A DNA stretch of 64,000 bases. Source: Curtobacterium sp. VKM Ac-1393 (lineage in GTDB: Bacteria > Actinomycetota > Actinomycetes > Actinomycetales > Microbacteriaceae). Shown here one piece after another: positions 1 through 6,943 of the stretch. Below the pieces are notes generated by a model that did no database searches, had not been told where the DNA came from, and saw only the letters and a program-made list of their open reading frames with translations. Each line of letters begins with the position of its first letter. Position 1 is the stretch's first letter. The stretch lies in NCBI RefSeq assembly GCF_015350995.1, contig NZ_JADKRW010000006.1, positions 62,001 through 126,000 on the forward strand. The letters run 5' to 3'. Position numbers and translations under genes: made by a program.

Positions 1-322
1 CGTTCTCGGCCATCGCACGGAGCAGCGTCGCCATACCGGTCACGTTCTGCTCGTAGGTGTGCAGGGGGCGCTCGACCGAGACGCCGGCGTACTTGAAGCC
101 CGCGACGTGCACCACGCCGGTGACCTCGTGCTCGCGCAGGGTCCGCGCGACGAGGTCGCCGTCCAGGATCGTGCCCTCGACGAACGGCACGTCGTCCGGC
201 ACGAACGCGCGGAAGCCGCTCGAGAGGTCGTCGAACGCGACCGTGTCGATGCCGGCCGAGCGCAGTGCTCGGACGACGTGGGACCCGATGTACCCGGCAG
301 CGCCGGTGACCAGCCAACTCAT
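1..322 (-). CDS. galE: NAD-dependent UDP-glucose 4-epimerase-like protein, N-terminal part (cut by window edge)
   Basis: Short-chain dehydrogenase/reductase of the extended type; the family interconverts UDP-glucose and UDP-galactose in the cytoplasm. The 107 visible residues start MSWLVTGAAGYIGSHVV, with the Rossmann glycine motif GAAGYIG at about residues 7-13, a FDDLSSG ribose-binding segment near 30, and HVAGFKYAGVSVERP near 73, which is typical of GalE. The catalytic YxxxK lies beyond the window start, so the exact substrate cannot be read. The ATG at 322 sits 7 bases after a TAGCGT box with no ribosome-binding site. It leads into the sugar-nucleotide and glycan genes to the right. Confidence 0.85.
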   Translation of the reverse strand, partial: MSWLVTGAAGYIGSHVVRALRSAGIDTVAFDDLSSGFRAFVPDDVPFVEGTILDGDLVARTLREHEVTGVVHVAGFKYAGVSVERPLHTYEQNVTGMATLLRAMAEN

Positions 323-329
323 GCTCGCC

Positions 330-335
330 ACGCTA
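330..335 (-). promoter_or_regulatory. -10 box of the galE-like gene (probably leaderless)
   Basis: TAGCGT on the minus strand ends 7 bases before the ATG at 322. There is no ribosome-binding site in between, so transcription would begin at or next to the start codon. No -35 consensus is visible. Confidence 0.5.
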
Positions 336-417
336 GCGGACGATCGAGACGCCCCGGTGGCGGTGTGCGGGTCCGCGCCAGCGCGTGCGGCTCCGCGCCG
401 GTCCGTGCTGCCCGGCC

Positions 418-453
418 GTGCCGCCCGTGCCGCCCGTGCCGCCCGTGCCGCCC
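418..453. repeat. Tandem 9-bp repeat (GTGCCGCCC), four perfect copies
   Basis: Four head-to-tail copies of GTGCCGCCC, followed by a partial fifth, run up to the manA stop codon at 457-459. The repeat lies in the 134-base gap between manA and the epimerase gene. It is a candidate variable-number repeat, and its copy number could move the effective 3' end of manA. Confidence 0.85.
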
Positions 454-456
454 GTG

Positions 457-1665
457 CTACCGGCCGGTGGCGATGAAGACCGTCGACGTGACGCCGTCCG
501 ACGAGTCGGCCTCGACGGTGACGTCGCCCTCGTCGGCGGTGATGAAGCACGACTCGCCCTTCCGCAGCAGCGTCGCCGACGTCGCACCGACGAGCGTGAC
601 GACGCCCTCGGTGCAGATCGCGATCGACGGACCGGAGAGCGGAGCGATCCCGCCGGTGCTCAGCCCGACCGGTCGTCCGTCGCCGGTCACCCGCAGCAAC
701 GCGAAGCCGACGCCGGCCGGGGCGAACCGGTCGACGCCGGGGGCGAGCTGCTCGGGTTCGAGCACCGGCGCCGGGTACGCGGTGAAGTCGAGCACGTGCA
801 GCAGCTCCGGCACGTCGACGTGCTTCGGCGTCAGGCCGCCGCGCAGCACGTTGTCCGACGGTGCCATCAGCTCGATGCCGAGGCCGTCCAGGTAGGCGTG
901 GATGTTGCCGGCGGGCAGGTACATCGCCTGCCCCGCGGTGAGCGTCACACGGTGCATGAGCAGGGAGACCACGATCCCCGGGTCGCCCGGCCAGCTCGTC
1001 GCCAGGTCGCGGACCGTCGCGGTGTTCGGGGTGAGCAGGGCGTCGTCGAGGGCCACGGCGAGGTCGCTCGCGGCCTGCACGATCGCCAGCGCGGACTCGT
1101 CGGCGGTCTCGAGCCAGCGCACGGTGTCCTCGAGCCCGTGCTGCAGGTGCACCTCGAGCGGGCCGAGCCGCCCCGTGCCGGCGTCGAGCACCCGGACCTC
1201 GGCGAGGGTGTCCTCGACCGGTCGGAAGCCGCTCAGCGCCTCGAACCGCTCGCTCAGGGCGACCACGAGCTCGGGCTTCGGGAACGGGTCCTTGTAGTTG
1301 CGGGCCGGGTCGTCGATGGCGATCCCCTCGCGCTCCTCGCGCGCGAAGCCGGCTTCGGCCTGCTCCGGCGTCGGGTGCGCCTGCAGCGAGAGGGGCGCCG
1401 CCGCCGCGAGCACCTTCAGCAGGAACGGCAGGCCGGTGCGGTCGCTGCCCAGGGCGTCCTGCGGCTCCGCCTCGATCCAGTCGCGCAGGGTGTCGGCGCC
1501 GCCGACCATCGCCGGGTTGACGACCACGCTCGGGCTGCCGGGGTGCGCGCCGAGCCAGAGCTCGGCCTGCGGGGCGCCGGTGACGGTGCGCCCGAGGAGC
1601 TCCGGGATCGCGGTGACCGAGCCCCAGGCGTAGTCGCGGGGGGTGTTCGTGATGCCGAGGAACAT
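457..1665 (-). CDS. manA: Mannose-6-phosphate isomerase, class I
   Basis: Interconverts fructose-6-phosphate and mannose-6-phosphate and so feeds GDP-mannose and polyprenyl-phosphomannose. The 402 residues start MFLGITNTPRDYAWGS. The type I zinc-binding residues are visible: Q and H in LSLQAHP (residues 93-98), E in FPKPELV (near 132), and H in MYLPAGNIHAYLDG. The length is normal for the actinobacterial family. The ATG at 1665 lies 7 bases after a TAGGCT box; longer in-frame starts would run into the divergent ligase gene. A polyprenol-phosphomannose synthase-like gene at 6197 is a plausible consumer of its product. Confidence 0.95.
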   Translation of the reverse strand: MFLGITNTPRDYAWGSVTAIPELLGRTVTGAPQAELWLGAHPGSPSVVVNPAMVGGADTLRDWIEAEPQDALGSDRTGLPFLLKVLAAAAPLSLQAHPTPEQAEAGFAREEREGIAIDDPARNYKDPFPKPELVVALSERFEALSGFRPVEDTLAEVRVLDAGTGRLGPLEVHLQHGLEDTVRWLETADESALAIVQAASDLAVALDDALLTPNTATVRDLATSWPGDPGIVVSLLMHRVTLTAGQAMYLPAGNIHAYLDGLGIELMAPSDNVLRGGLTPKHVDVPELLHVLDFTAYPAPVLEPEQLAPGVDRFAPAGVGFALLRVTGDGRPVGLSTGGIAPLSGPSIAICTEGVVTLVGATSATLLRKGESCFITADEGDVTVEADSSDGVTSTVFIATGR

Positions 1666-1672
1666 GGGCCAG

Positions 1673-1678
1673 AGCCTA
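1673..1678 (-). promoter_or_regulatory. -10 box of manA (probably leaderless)
   Basis: TAGGCT on the minus strand, 7 bases from the ATG at 1665, with no ribosome-binding site between. Confidence 0.55.
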
Positions 1679-1719
1679 CCGGCGCGATCCGCCGGGCCCC
1701 TGCGGCCCCGCTCCGCCGG

Positions 1720-1725
1720 TAGCCT
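1720..1725 (+). promoter_or_regulatory. -10 box of the first O-antigen ligase-like gene (probably leaderless)
   Basis: TAGCCT ends 6 bases before the GTG at 1732. Together with the manA box at 1673-1678 it makes a compact divergent promoter region. Confidence 0.5.
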
Positions 1726-1731
1726 GACGTC

Positions 1732-3111
1732 GTGACGAACTCCTGGCCGCTGGCACGCGGGACCGTACCCGAGCGCGAGGCGTTCGCCTTCGGAGCGACG
1801 ACGATCTTCGTGCTGTTCGCCGGGGACGCCGTGCCGAACACCCTCACCTGGGTCGGCGCCGGTGTCCTGTGGGCGCTCGTCGGGGCCTGGGGCATCACGA
1901 TCCTGGTCCGGGCGAAGCCGCCCCTGGTGCGCTCCCCGTGGCCGCTCTGGGCGTTCCTGGCGTGGTGTCTCGTGTCGGTGGTCTGGTCGCACTGGCGGTT
2001 CGCGACGATCTCGAGCCTGACGGTGCAGGTGATCTGTGCCGCGGTGGCCTTCACGATCGCCTCCACCCTGACCTGGCGCCGCATCCTCGACGCGCTCAGC
2101 CTCGCACTCCGCTGGGTGCTGCTGCTCTCGATCGTGTTCGAGGCCGTCGTCGCCGTGTTCGTGCGGCACCCCATCGCCCCGATCTGGACCGACTACGGCG
2201 ATGCGGAGATCCCTGACGCCTTCTACTTCTCACGCGCCGAGCTCTTCACCGGTGGCCGCATCCAGGGGCTGCCGGGCAACGCGAACCTGCTGGCGATGGT
2301 GGCGCTCCTCGTCGCGATCGTCGTCGTGCTGCAGCTCGCCGAGGGTCGGATGCGCCGGCAGCGGGCCACCGGTTGGCTGGTCGTCGCCGCGCTCGGGTTC
2401 GTGCTCACCCGGTCGTCGACGGTCATCGCGGCCGCGCTCGTCGTCGCCGTCGTCGCCCTGGTCGCGGTGTGGATGCGCCGGGTCCCGACCGAGCGACGCA
2501 GTCCGCGGTACCTGCTGCTCGGCGCCGGGGCCGTCGTGGTCGCCGCCGCGGCGTTCCTGCTGCGGGGGCCGGTCTCCGAACTGCTCGGCAAGGGCTCGGA
2601 CGCCACCGGCCGCGGCGAGATCTGGGCGAAGGTGCTCGGCCTGATCGACCAGCACACGATCGTCGGCTGGGGCTGGATCGGCTACTGGTGGCCCGGCATC
2701 CCGACGCTGGCGGACCTGGCGCACCGCAAGGGCGTCACGTACCTGCAGGCGCACGACGCGTACCTCGACGTCTGGATGCAGACGGGCATCATCGGGCTCG
2801 TCCTGTTCCTGCTCTACGTCGTCACCACGCTGTCGCGGTCGTGGGCGTGCGCGACCCGGATCGGCTACGACGCCGCACTGCGTCCGCGCACGTTCGACCC
2901 GGTGTCGCTCCTGCCGCTGCTGATCGTCGTCGCGCTGCTCGTGCAGTCGGTCGCGGAGTCCCGGTTGCTCTACCAGGGCAACTGGGTGCTCTTCGCGCTG
3001 ATCGCCGTCAAGACCCGGATCGTCCTGACCGGCGAGGAACCGACGTCGACCGGCGACGGCCCGCGGACCCCGCCCGCGAAGCGCGAGTTCCGCTGGGCCA
3101 CCACGCGCTGA
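1732..3111 (+). CDS. O-antigen ligase/polymerase family membrane protein
   Basis: Polytopic membrane protein of 459 residues with the Wzy_C/O-antigen ligase layout: many hydrophobic segments and a large extracytoplasmic loop containing GWGWIGYWWPG and then YLQAHDAYLDVWMQTGIIG. The His followed by a ligase-like LxxWxxxGIxG segment matches the family's key loop. Such proteins polymerise glycan repeat units or transfer a polymer from the lipid carrier to an acceptor. The C-terminus is charged and cytoplasmic. The start is GTG, preceded by a TAGCCT box and no ribosome-binding site. Polymerase and ligase roles cannot be separated from sequence. Confidence 0.85.
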   Translation: MTNSWPLARGTVPEREAFAFGATTIFVLFAGDAVPNTLTWVGAGVLWALVGAWGITILVRAKPPLVRSPWPLWAFLAWCLVSVVWSHWRFATISSLTVQVICAAVAFTIASTLTWRRILDALSLALRWVLLLSIVFEAVVAVFVRHPIAPIWTDYGDAEIPDAFYFSRAELFTGGRIQGLPGNANLLAMVALLVAIVVVLQLAEGRMRRQRATGWLVVAALGFVLTRSSTVIAAALVVAVVALVAVWMRRVPTERRSPRYLLLGAGAVVVAAAAFLLRGPVSELLGKGSDATGRGEIWAKVLGLIDQHTIVGWGWIGYWWPGIPTLADLAHRKGVTYLQAHDAYLDVWMQTGIIGLVLFLLYVVTTLSRSWACATRIGYDAALRPRTFDPVSLLPLLIVVALLVQSVAESRLLYQGNWVLFALIAVKTRIVLTGEEPTSTGDGPRTPPAKREFRWATTR

Positions 3112-3135
3112 GCACGGCCGCGCTCCGCAGTCTCG

Positions 3136-4521
3136 TCAGCGGAACAGCCAGTCGCAGGCCACCGGCGAGGACCAGGGGTTCGACCGCACCCGCACGACCT
3201 CGAGGGTCGGGTCCGCGCGACACGCCTCGGCGGCGGCGGGCAGCTGCTCCGCCCACACCGGTCCCCCGCTCCGCCGCGTGTCCGTCGGCGCGACGTGCAG
3301 GACAGCCGACGTGACGACGGCGGCGACCACGCACCAGGCGGCCAGCGCGCCGACGAGGCGACCCGCGCCTCCCGTCCGCTCCGCGACACGTGACCACCTC
3401 GTCGTGTCCGCCAGCGCGGCCGCGGCGACCACGGCGGCACTGACGAGCAGCAGGCCCGCTGCGGCGGCGTAGCGCTGCGGCGGGATCGCTGCCATGGTCG
3501 CGGTCGGGCTCGCCCACGACACCCCGACCCCGTCGTTCGCCAGCAGTGCCGCCCACCACACGCCGCCGGACCCCAGCGTCAACGCGAGGACCGTCCAGCG
3601 CACCCGGGCCGGCCCCACGACGACGCCGGCGACCAGGACGACCAGCAGCACGGCCGCCGGTACCAGCACGCGTGCCCAGCCGTGCGCCACCACCGCGGCG
3701 AGGACCCCGCCGAGGTCCGGGTCCCACGCTCCGGCGACGGGGCGGAGCAGGAACCCGGCGAGCACGTCGCGGAACGCGGGCGCACCGGGGGTGAGGTCAC
3801 GCGGGTGGGTGGCGGTCGTCACGACCTGGGCGACGGCACCGGCGAGCGCCACGACCGTGACGGGCAGCGGGAGCAGCCGCACACCGCGGGTCGACCGAAC
3901 GGGCTGCGTTCCGCGCTGTGTGCCGGGCTGCGTGCCGCGCGGCGTCCAGGCGAGCAGGAGCAGCGGCAGGAACACGATCGTCTGCGGTTCGGTCAGCACC
4001 GCGAGCCCGGTCACCACGGCGAGCGCCACGGCGCCCCACCAGGTGCGGCTGCGGTGCGCGAACACCCACGGCACCAGGACGAGCAGGTACCAGTGCAGGT
4101 TCGCGGCGTTCCCGCTGATCTCGTAGGGGGCGAGCGGCAGCACGACGGGCACGGCGGCGAGCACGAGCCGGAACGGCCACGGTCGGACGACGTCACGGGA
4201 GAGCACGAAGACGAGCGCGCACACCGCGCCGACGACCAGGCAGGACGACAGCGAGACGACCTGGGCGTACCGGGCGATGGGCAGCGCGTACCCGAGGTCG
4301 ACGACCATGCGGGGCAGCAGGTGCAGGTAGCCGGCGTACGGGTGCAGCAGGGTGTCCACCGGGCCGAGGGCGATCCGTTCGCGCAGGAACACCCCGCCGT
4401 CCTCGGCCCAGACGGTGTTCCGCGGCACCGGGCCGAGCCGGTGCCAGGCGAGCGCGGTGGCGGCGAGGCCGATGACGACCGCGACCAGTGGGAGGCCGGC
4501 GACCCTCCGCACGAGGTCCAT
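3136..4521 (-). CDS. Large multi-pass membrane protein, probable GT-C type glycosyltransferase
   Basis: 461 residues, hydrophobic almost throughout, with no soluble catalytic domain. The first extracytoplasmic loop has an acidic motif, NTVWAEDGGVFLRER, followed by HPYAGYLHLLPRM. A WAEDG-type acidic loop after the first helix is the layout of GT-C transferases that use polyprenyl-phosphate sugars, where an Asp/Glu in that loop is catalytic. I do not recognise a characterised homologue. The ATG at 4521 follows a TAATCT box by 7 bases. It is convergent with the first ligase gene (24-base gap) and divergent from the second. Confidence 0.7.
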   Translation of the reverse strand: MDLVRRVAGLPLVAVVIGLAATALAWHRLGPVPRNTVWAEDGGVFLRERIALGPVDTLLHPYAGYLHLLPRMVVDLGYALPIARYAQVVSLSSCLVVGAVCALVFVLSRDVVRPWPFRLVLAAVPVVLPLAPYEISGNAANLHWYLLVLVPWVFAHRSRTWWGAVALAVVTGLAVLTEPQTIVFLPLLLLAWTPRGTQPGTQRGTQPVRSTRGVRLLPLPVTVVALAGAVAQVVTTATHPRDLTPGAPAFRDVLAGFLLRPVAGAWDPDLGGVLAAVVAHGWARVLVPAAVLLVVLVAGVVVGPARVRWTVLALTLGSGGVWWAALLANDGVGVSWASPTATMAAIPPQRYAAAAGLLLVSAAVVAAAALADTTRWSRVAERTGGAGRLVGALAAWCVVAAVVTSAVLHVAPTDTRRSGGPVWAEQLPAAAEACRADPTLEVVRVRSNPWSSPVACDWLFR

Positions 4522-4528
4522 TCGAGTG

Positions 4529-4534
4529 AGATTA
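4529..4534 (-). promoter_or_regulatory. -10 box of the 3136-4521 membrane protein gene (probably leaderless)
   Basis: TAATCT on the minus strand, 7 bases before the ATG at 4521; one of the closest matches to TATAAT in the window. Confidence 0.5.
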
Positions 4535-4537
4535 GGT

Positions 4538-4601
4538 CAGCATCGCGTATCGTCGATGACGCCACACGGCGGATCGTCGATACGACGTTTCCGCGATGCT
4601 G
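4538..4601. repeat. Inverted repeat between divergent genes (CAGCATCGCG / CGCGATGCTG)
   Basis: Perfect 10-base arms at 4538-4547 and 4592-4601 enclose 44 bases. Inside lie two further near-inverted segments around TATCGTCGAT and ATCGTCGATA. The structure fills the divergent promoter region of the two membrane protein genes and could be a regulator site. It also covers the upstream ATG at 4596. Confidence 0.6.
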
Positions 4602-4637
4602 GCCGCCGCGCACACGGTCGTACGACAAGATGGACGC

Positions 4638-5939
4638 GTGACGGACGGCCGGGTGAGCAGACACGTGCTCGGGCGCCGGTACCTCTCCGCCTGGATCGGC
4701 TTCTCGGCCGGTGGACGGTTCAGCCAGGCGCTCGCGACGGTCATCGTGCTGTTCGGGTTCGGGCAGCCCACCGTGCAGGCCATGGTCGGCCGCGCGGGGA
4801 CGTGGGCGGTGCTCGTGACGCTGTTCGTGCTCGCCGGCCTGAGCCTGCTCGGGCAGCGGTACCGGATCGAGTGGCACGGAGTGCTCCCCCTGTCGCTGCT
4901 GGCCTTCGTCGGCTACTGCGCGTTGAGCGTGCTGTGGAGCGAGTACTCGTGGGTCGCGCTGCGCGGGCTCGTGCAGACCGTCTGCTTCATCGGACTCGGG
5001 CTCTACCTGGCGCTCGGGCGGGACCTGGTGCAGGTGATCCGGGCCTCCGGAGACGCGTTCCGCATCCTGCTCGTCGTCGCGCTCGGGCTCGAGGTGCTGT
5101 CCGGCCTCGTCCTCGACGTCCCCCTGCCGGCGTTCGGCATCCGCGGCGACATCGCGTACGGCGGCCCGATCCAGGGCATCGGCGGCACGCGCAACTTCAT
5201 GGGCTTCATCGCCGCGATGGCCCTGGTCACCTTCGTCGTCGAGTTCCTCACCCGCTCCGTCACGATGTGGCGCGCCATCGGGTCCACCACCCTCGCCGTC
5301 ATCGCACTGATGCTCGTGCAGTCCCCCATCACGGGCCTCGCGATGATCGCCCTGGCCGTCACCGCCCTGGCGCTCTGGTCGCTCCGGCACGCGCGACCCG
5401 CCACCAGACCGGTGGTCAACGGCGTCCTCGGCTCCGCGGTCCTGCTCACGCTGGTGGTCGCGGTGTTCGCCCGGCACCGGCTGCTCGCCGAGATCGGGGC
5501 GGCCGGCGGCACCGCGACGCGCATCGACCTGTGGTCGCAGATCCGCGTCCTGACCGAGCGGTTCCCGATCCAGGGATGGGGGTGGGTCGGCACCTGGCCC
5601 GCCGAGCCGGTCGTGCCGTACGTGACCCTCATCGACCCTTCAGGAGCACGGTTCACCTCGGGCCTGAACGCCTTCGTGGACGCCTGGCTGCAGCTCGGGG
5701 TGGCGGGCACGGTCATCCTCGGGATCGCGGCGCTGCTGGCGTTCGCGCGGGCCTGGGTGACGGCGACGACGTTCCCGGGGGTCGCCTACGTGTGGCCGGC
5801 CGCGGTGCTCGTGCTGCTCGGGGTGACGAGTGCGGCGGAGAGCTACCTGCTGCACGGTGCCGGCCTGATGTTCTTCGTGACGGTGCTCGTCATCGCCGCG
5901 CGGCGCCGCTCGTGGCGCCGGCACCTGCCGCGCGTGTAG
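4638..5939 (+). CDS. O-antigen ligase/polymerase family membrane protein (second copy)
   Basis: 433 residues with the same topology as the protein at 1732: a helical bundle, then a loop with FPIQGWGWVGTWP and SGLNAFVDAWLQLGVAG. The loop aligns with AHDAYLDVWMQTG of the first copy, but the His is Leu here. It could therefore be a polymerase or a diverged ligase. I place the start at the GTG at 4638, which follows a CAAGAT box by 6 bases. An in-frame ATG at 4596 would lie inside the inverted repeat and add 14 unconserved residues. It converges on the phosphomannose synthase-like gene across a repeat-rich gap. Confidence 0.8.
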   Translation: MTDGRVSRHVLGRRYLSAWIGFSAGGRFSQALATVIVLFGFGQPTVQAMVGRAGTWAVLVTLFVLAGLSLLGQRYRIEWHGVLPLSLLAFVGYCALSVLWSEYSWVALRGLVQTVCFIGLGLYLALGRDLVQVIRASGDAFRILLVVALGLEVLSGLVLDVPLPAFGIRGDIAYGGPIQGIGGTRNFMGFIAAMALVTFVVEFLTRSVTMWRAIGSTTLAVIALMLVQSPITGLAMIALAVTALALWSLRHARPATRPVVNGVLGSAVLLTLVVAVFARHRLLAEIGAAGGTATRIDLWSQIRVLTERFPIQGWGWVGTWPAEPVVPYVTLIDPSGARFTSGLNAFVDAWLQLGVAGTVILGIAALLAFARAWVTATTFPGVAYVWPAAVLVLLGVTSAAESYLLHGAGLMFFVTVLVIAARRRSWRRHLPRV

Positions 5940-5983
5940 CTGCCGCGCCGGGTGCCGGGCCGGTGGCGCGTGTCTTGTGCCAC

Positions 5984-6039
5984 GTGCCGGGTGCCGGGTG
6001 CCGGGTGCCGGGTGCCGTGTGCCGTGTGCCGTGTGCCGC
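5984..6039. repeat. Tandem 7-bp repeat (GTGCCGK), eight copies
   Basis: Four copies of GTGCCGG are followed by three of GTGCCGT and one GTGCCGC, all perfectly in register. They lie between convergent genes. The switch of the last base half way suggests two rounds of expansion. Confidence 0.85.
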
Positions 6040-6069
6040 CGAGGTTCCACGGAGCCCCCCTCGGAGCGT

Positions 6070-6095
6070 CGAGGTTCCAAGATCTCGGAACCTCG
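6070..6095. terminator. Hairpin between convergent genes
   Basis: CGAGGTTCC (6070-6078) pairs with GGAACCTCG (6087-6095) around an 8-base loop. It is probably a shared terminator for the ligase gene (ends 5939) and the GT gene on the other strand (ends 6197). The bases from 6096 to about 6193 hold degenerate GGGGCGC-rich repeats and no credible gene. Confidence 0.55.
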
Positions 6096-6196
6096 GGGCG
6101 CACGCGGGGAGTTCGGGGCGCGCTTGGGGCGCATGCGGGGCGCTCGGGGTGCATGCAGGGCGCGCGGGGCGCGGGGCGCGGGCGCGGGGGCGAGCG

Positions 6197-6943
6197 CTAC
6201 GGGCGGGTACGGCGGCCGAGGCGACGCTGCAGGCCCCACTGGGTGACGCGGAGCATGGCCTCGAGCACGATGGAGCGGCTCATCTTCGAGACCCCGTGCA
6301 CGCGGTCGCGGAACCGGATCGGCACCTCGACGATGCGACCGCCCAGGGCGTCCACGCGCAGCGTCATGTCGACCTGGAAGCAGTACCCCTTCGAGTCGAT
6401 CGAGCCGAGGTCCATCCGCGCGATCGCGGACGAGCGGTAGACCCGGTACCCGGCGGTGATGTCCCGCACGTCGAGCCCGAGCACGAACCGCGCGTAGGTG
6501 TTCGCCCCGCGGCTCAGGGCCTGGCGACGGAGCGGCCAGTCGACGACCGACCCGCCGGGCACCCACCGGGACCCGATCGCGAGCAGGACGTCGTCCGACG
6601 CGGCGACGGCGTCGATGAGGGCCGGCAGCCGGTCGGCGGGGTGCGAGCCGTCGGCGTCCATCTCGACGAGCAGCGGGTAGCCGCGTTCGAGCCCCCACCG
6701 GAACCCGGCGACGTACGCCGTGCCGAGCCCGAGCTTGCCGGAGCGCTGCAGCAGGTGCACGCGGTCGTCGGTGGCTGCGAGGGACCGCACGATGTCGCCG
6801 GTGCCGTCGGGGCTGCCGTCGTCGACGACGAGCAGGTGCGCACCGGGCGACGCCGTCAGGATCGCGTCGGTGATGGCCCGGATGTTCTCGGCCTCGTCGT
6901 ACGTCGGGACGATGACGAGCGCCGTGGGGTCGGCTGGGCTCAC
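6197..6943 (-). CDS. Polyprenol monophosphomannose/dolichol-phosphate mannosyltransferase-like GT2
   Basis: 248-residue GT2 enzyme of the Dpm1/Ppm1 type, with no C-terminal membrane segments. Visible signatures are IVPTYDEAENI at the N-terminus, VVDDGSPDGT for nucleotide binding, EMDADGSHPADRLP (the DxD metal site), and KGYCFQVDMTLR and FRDRVHGVSKMS near the end. The expected reaction is GDP-mannose plus polyprenyl phosphate giving the lipid-linked mannose used by GT-C enzymes. GTG start at 6943; the GTGA overlap with the upstream GT gene's stop (6940-6943) implies translational coupling. ManA upstream makes its precursor. Confidence 0.88.
   Translation of the reverse strand: MSPADPTALVIVPTYDEAENIRAITDAILTASPGAHLLVVDDGSPDGTGDIVRSLAATDDRVHLLQRSGKLGLGTAYVAGFRWGLERGYPLLVEMDADGSHPADRLPALIDAVAASDDVLLAIGSRWVPGGSVVDWPLRRQALSRGANTYARFVLGLDVRDITAGYRVYRSSAIARMDLGSIDSKGYCFQVDMTLRVDALGGRIVEVPIRFRDRVHGVSKMSRSIVLEAMLRVTQWGLQRRLGRRTRP

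Noticed and set aside
4596-4637. ATG at 4596 as the start of the second ligase gene
   Set aside because: It lies inside an inverted repeat, adds 14 unconserved residues and lacks both a ribosome-binding site and a well-placed -10 box; the GTG at 4638 fits the local pattern.
5984-6039. CRISPR-like array
   Set aside because: The units are 7 bases with no spacers. It is a simple tandem repeat.
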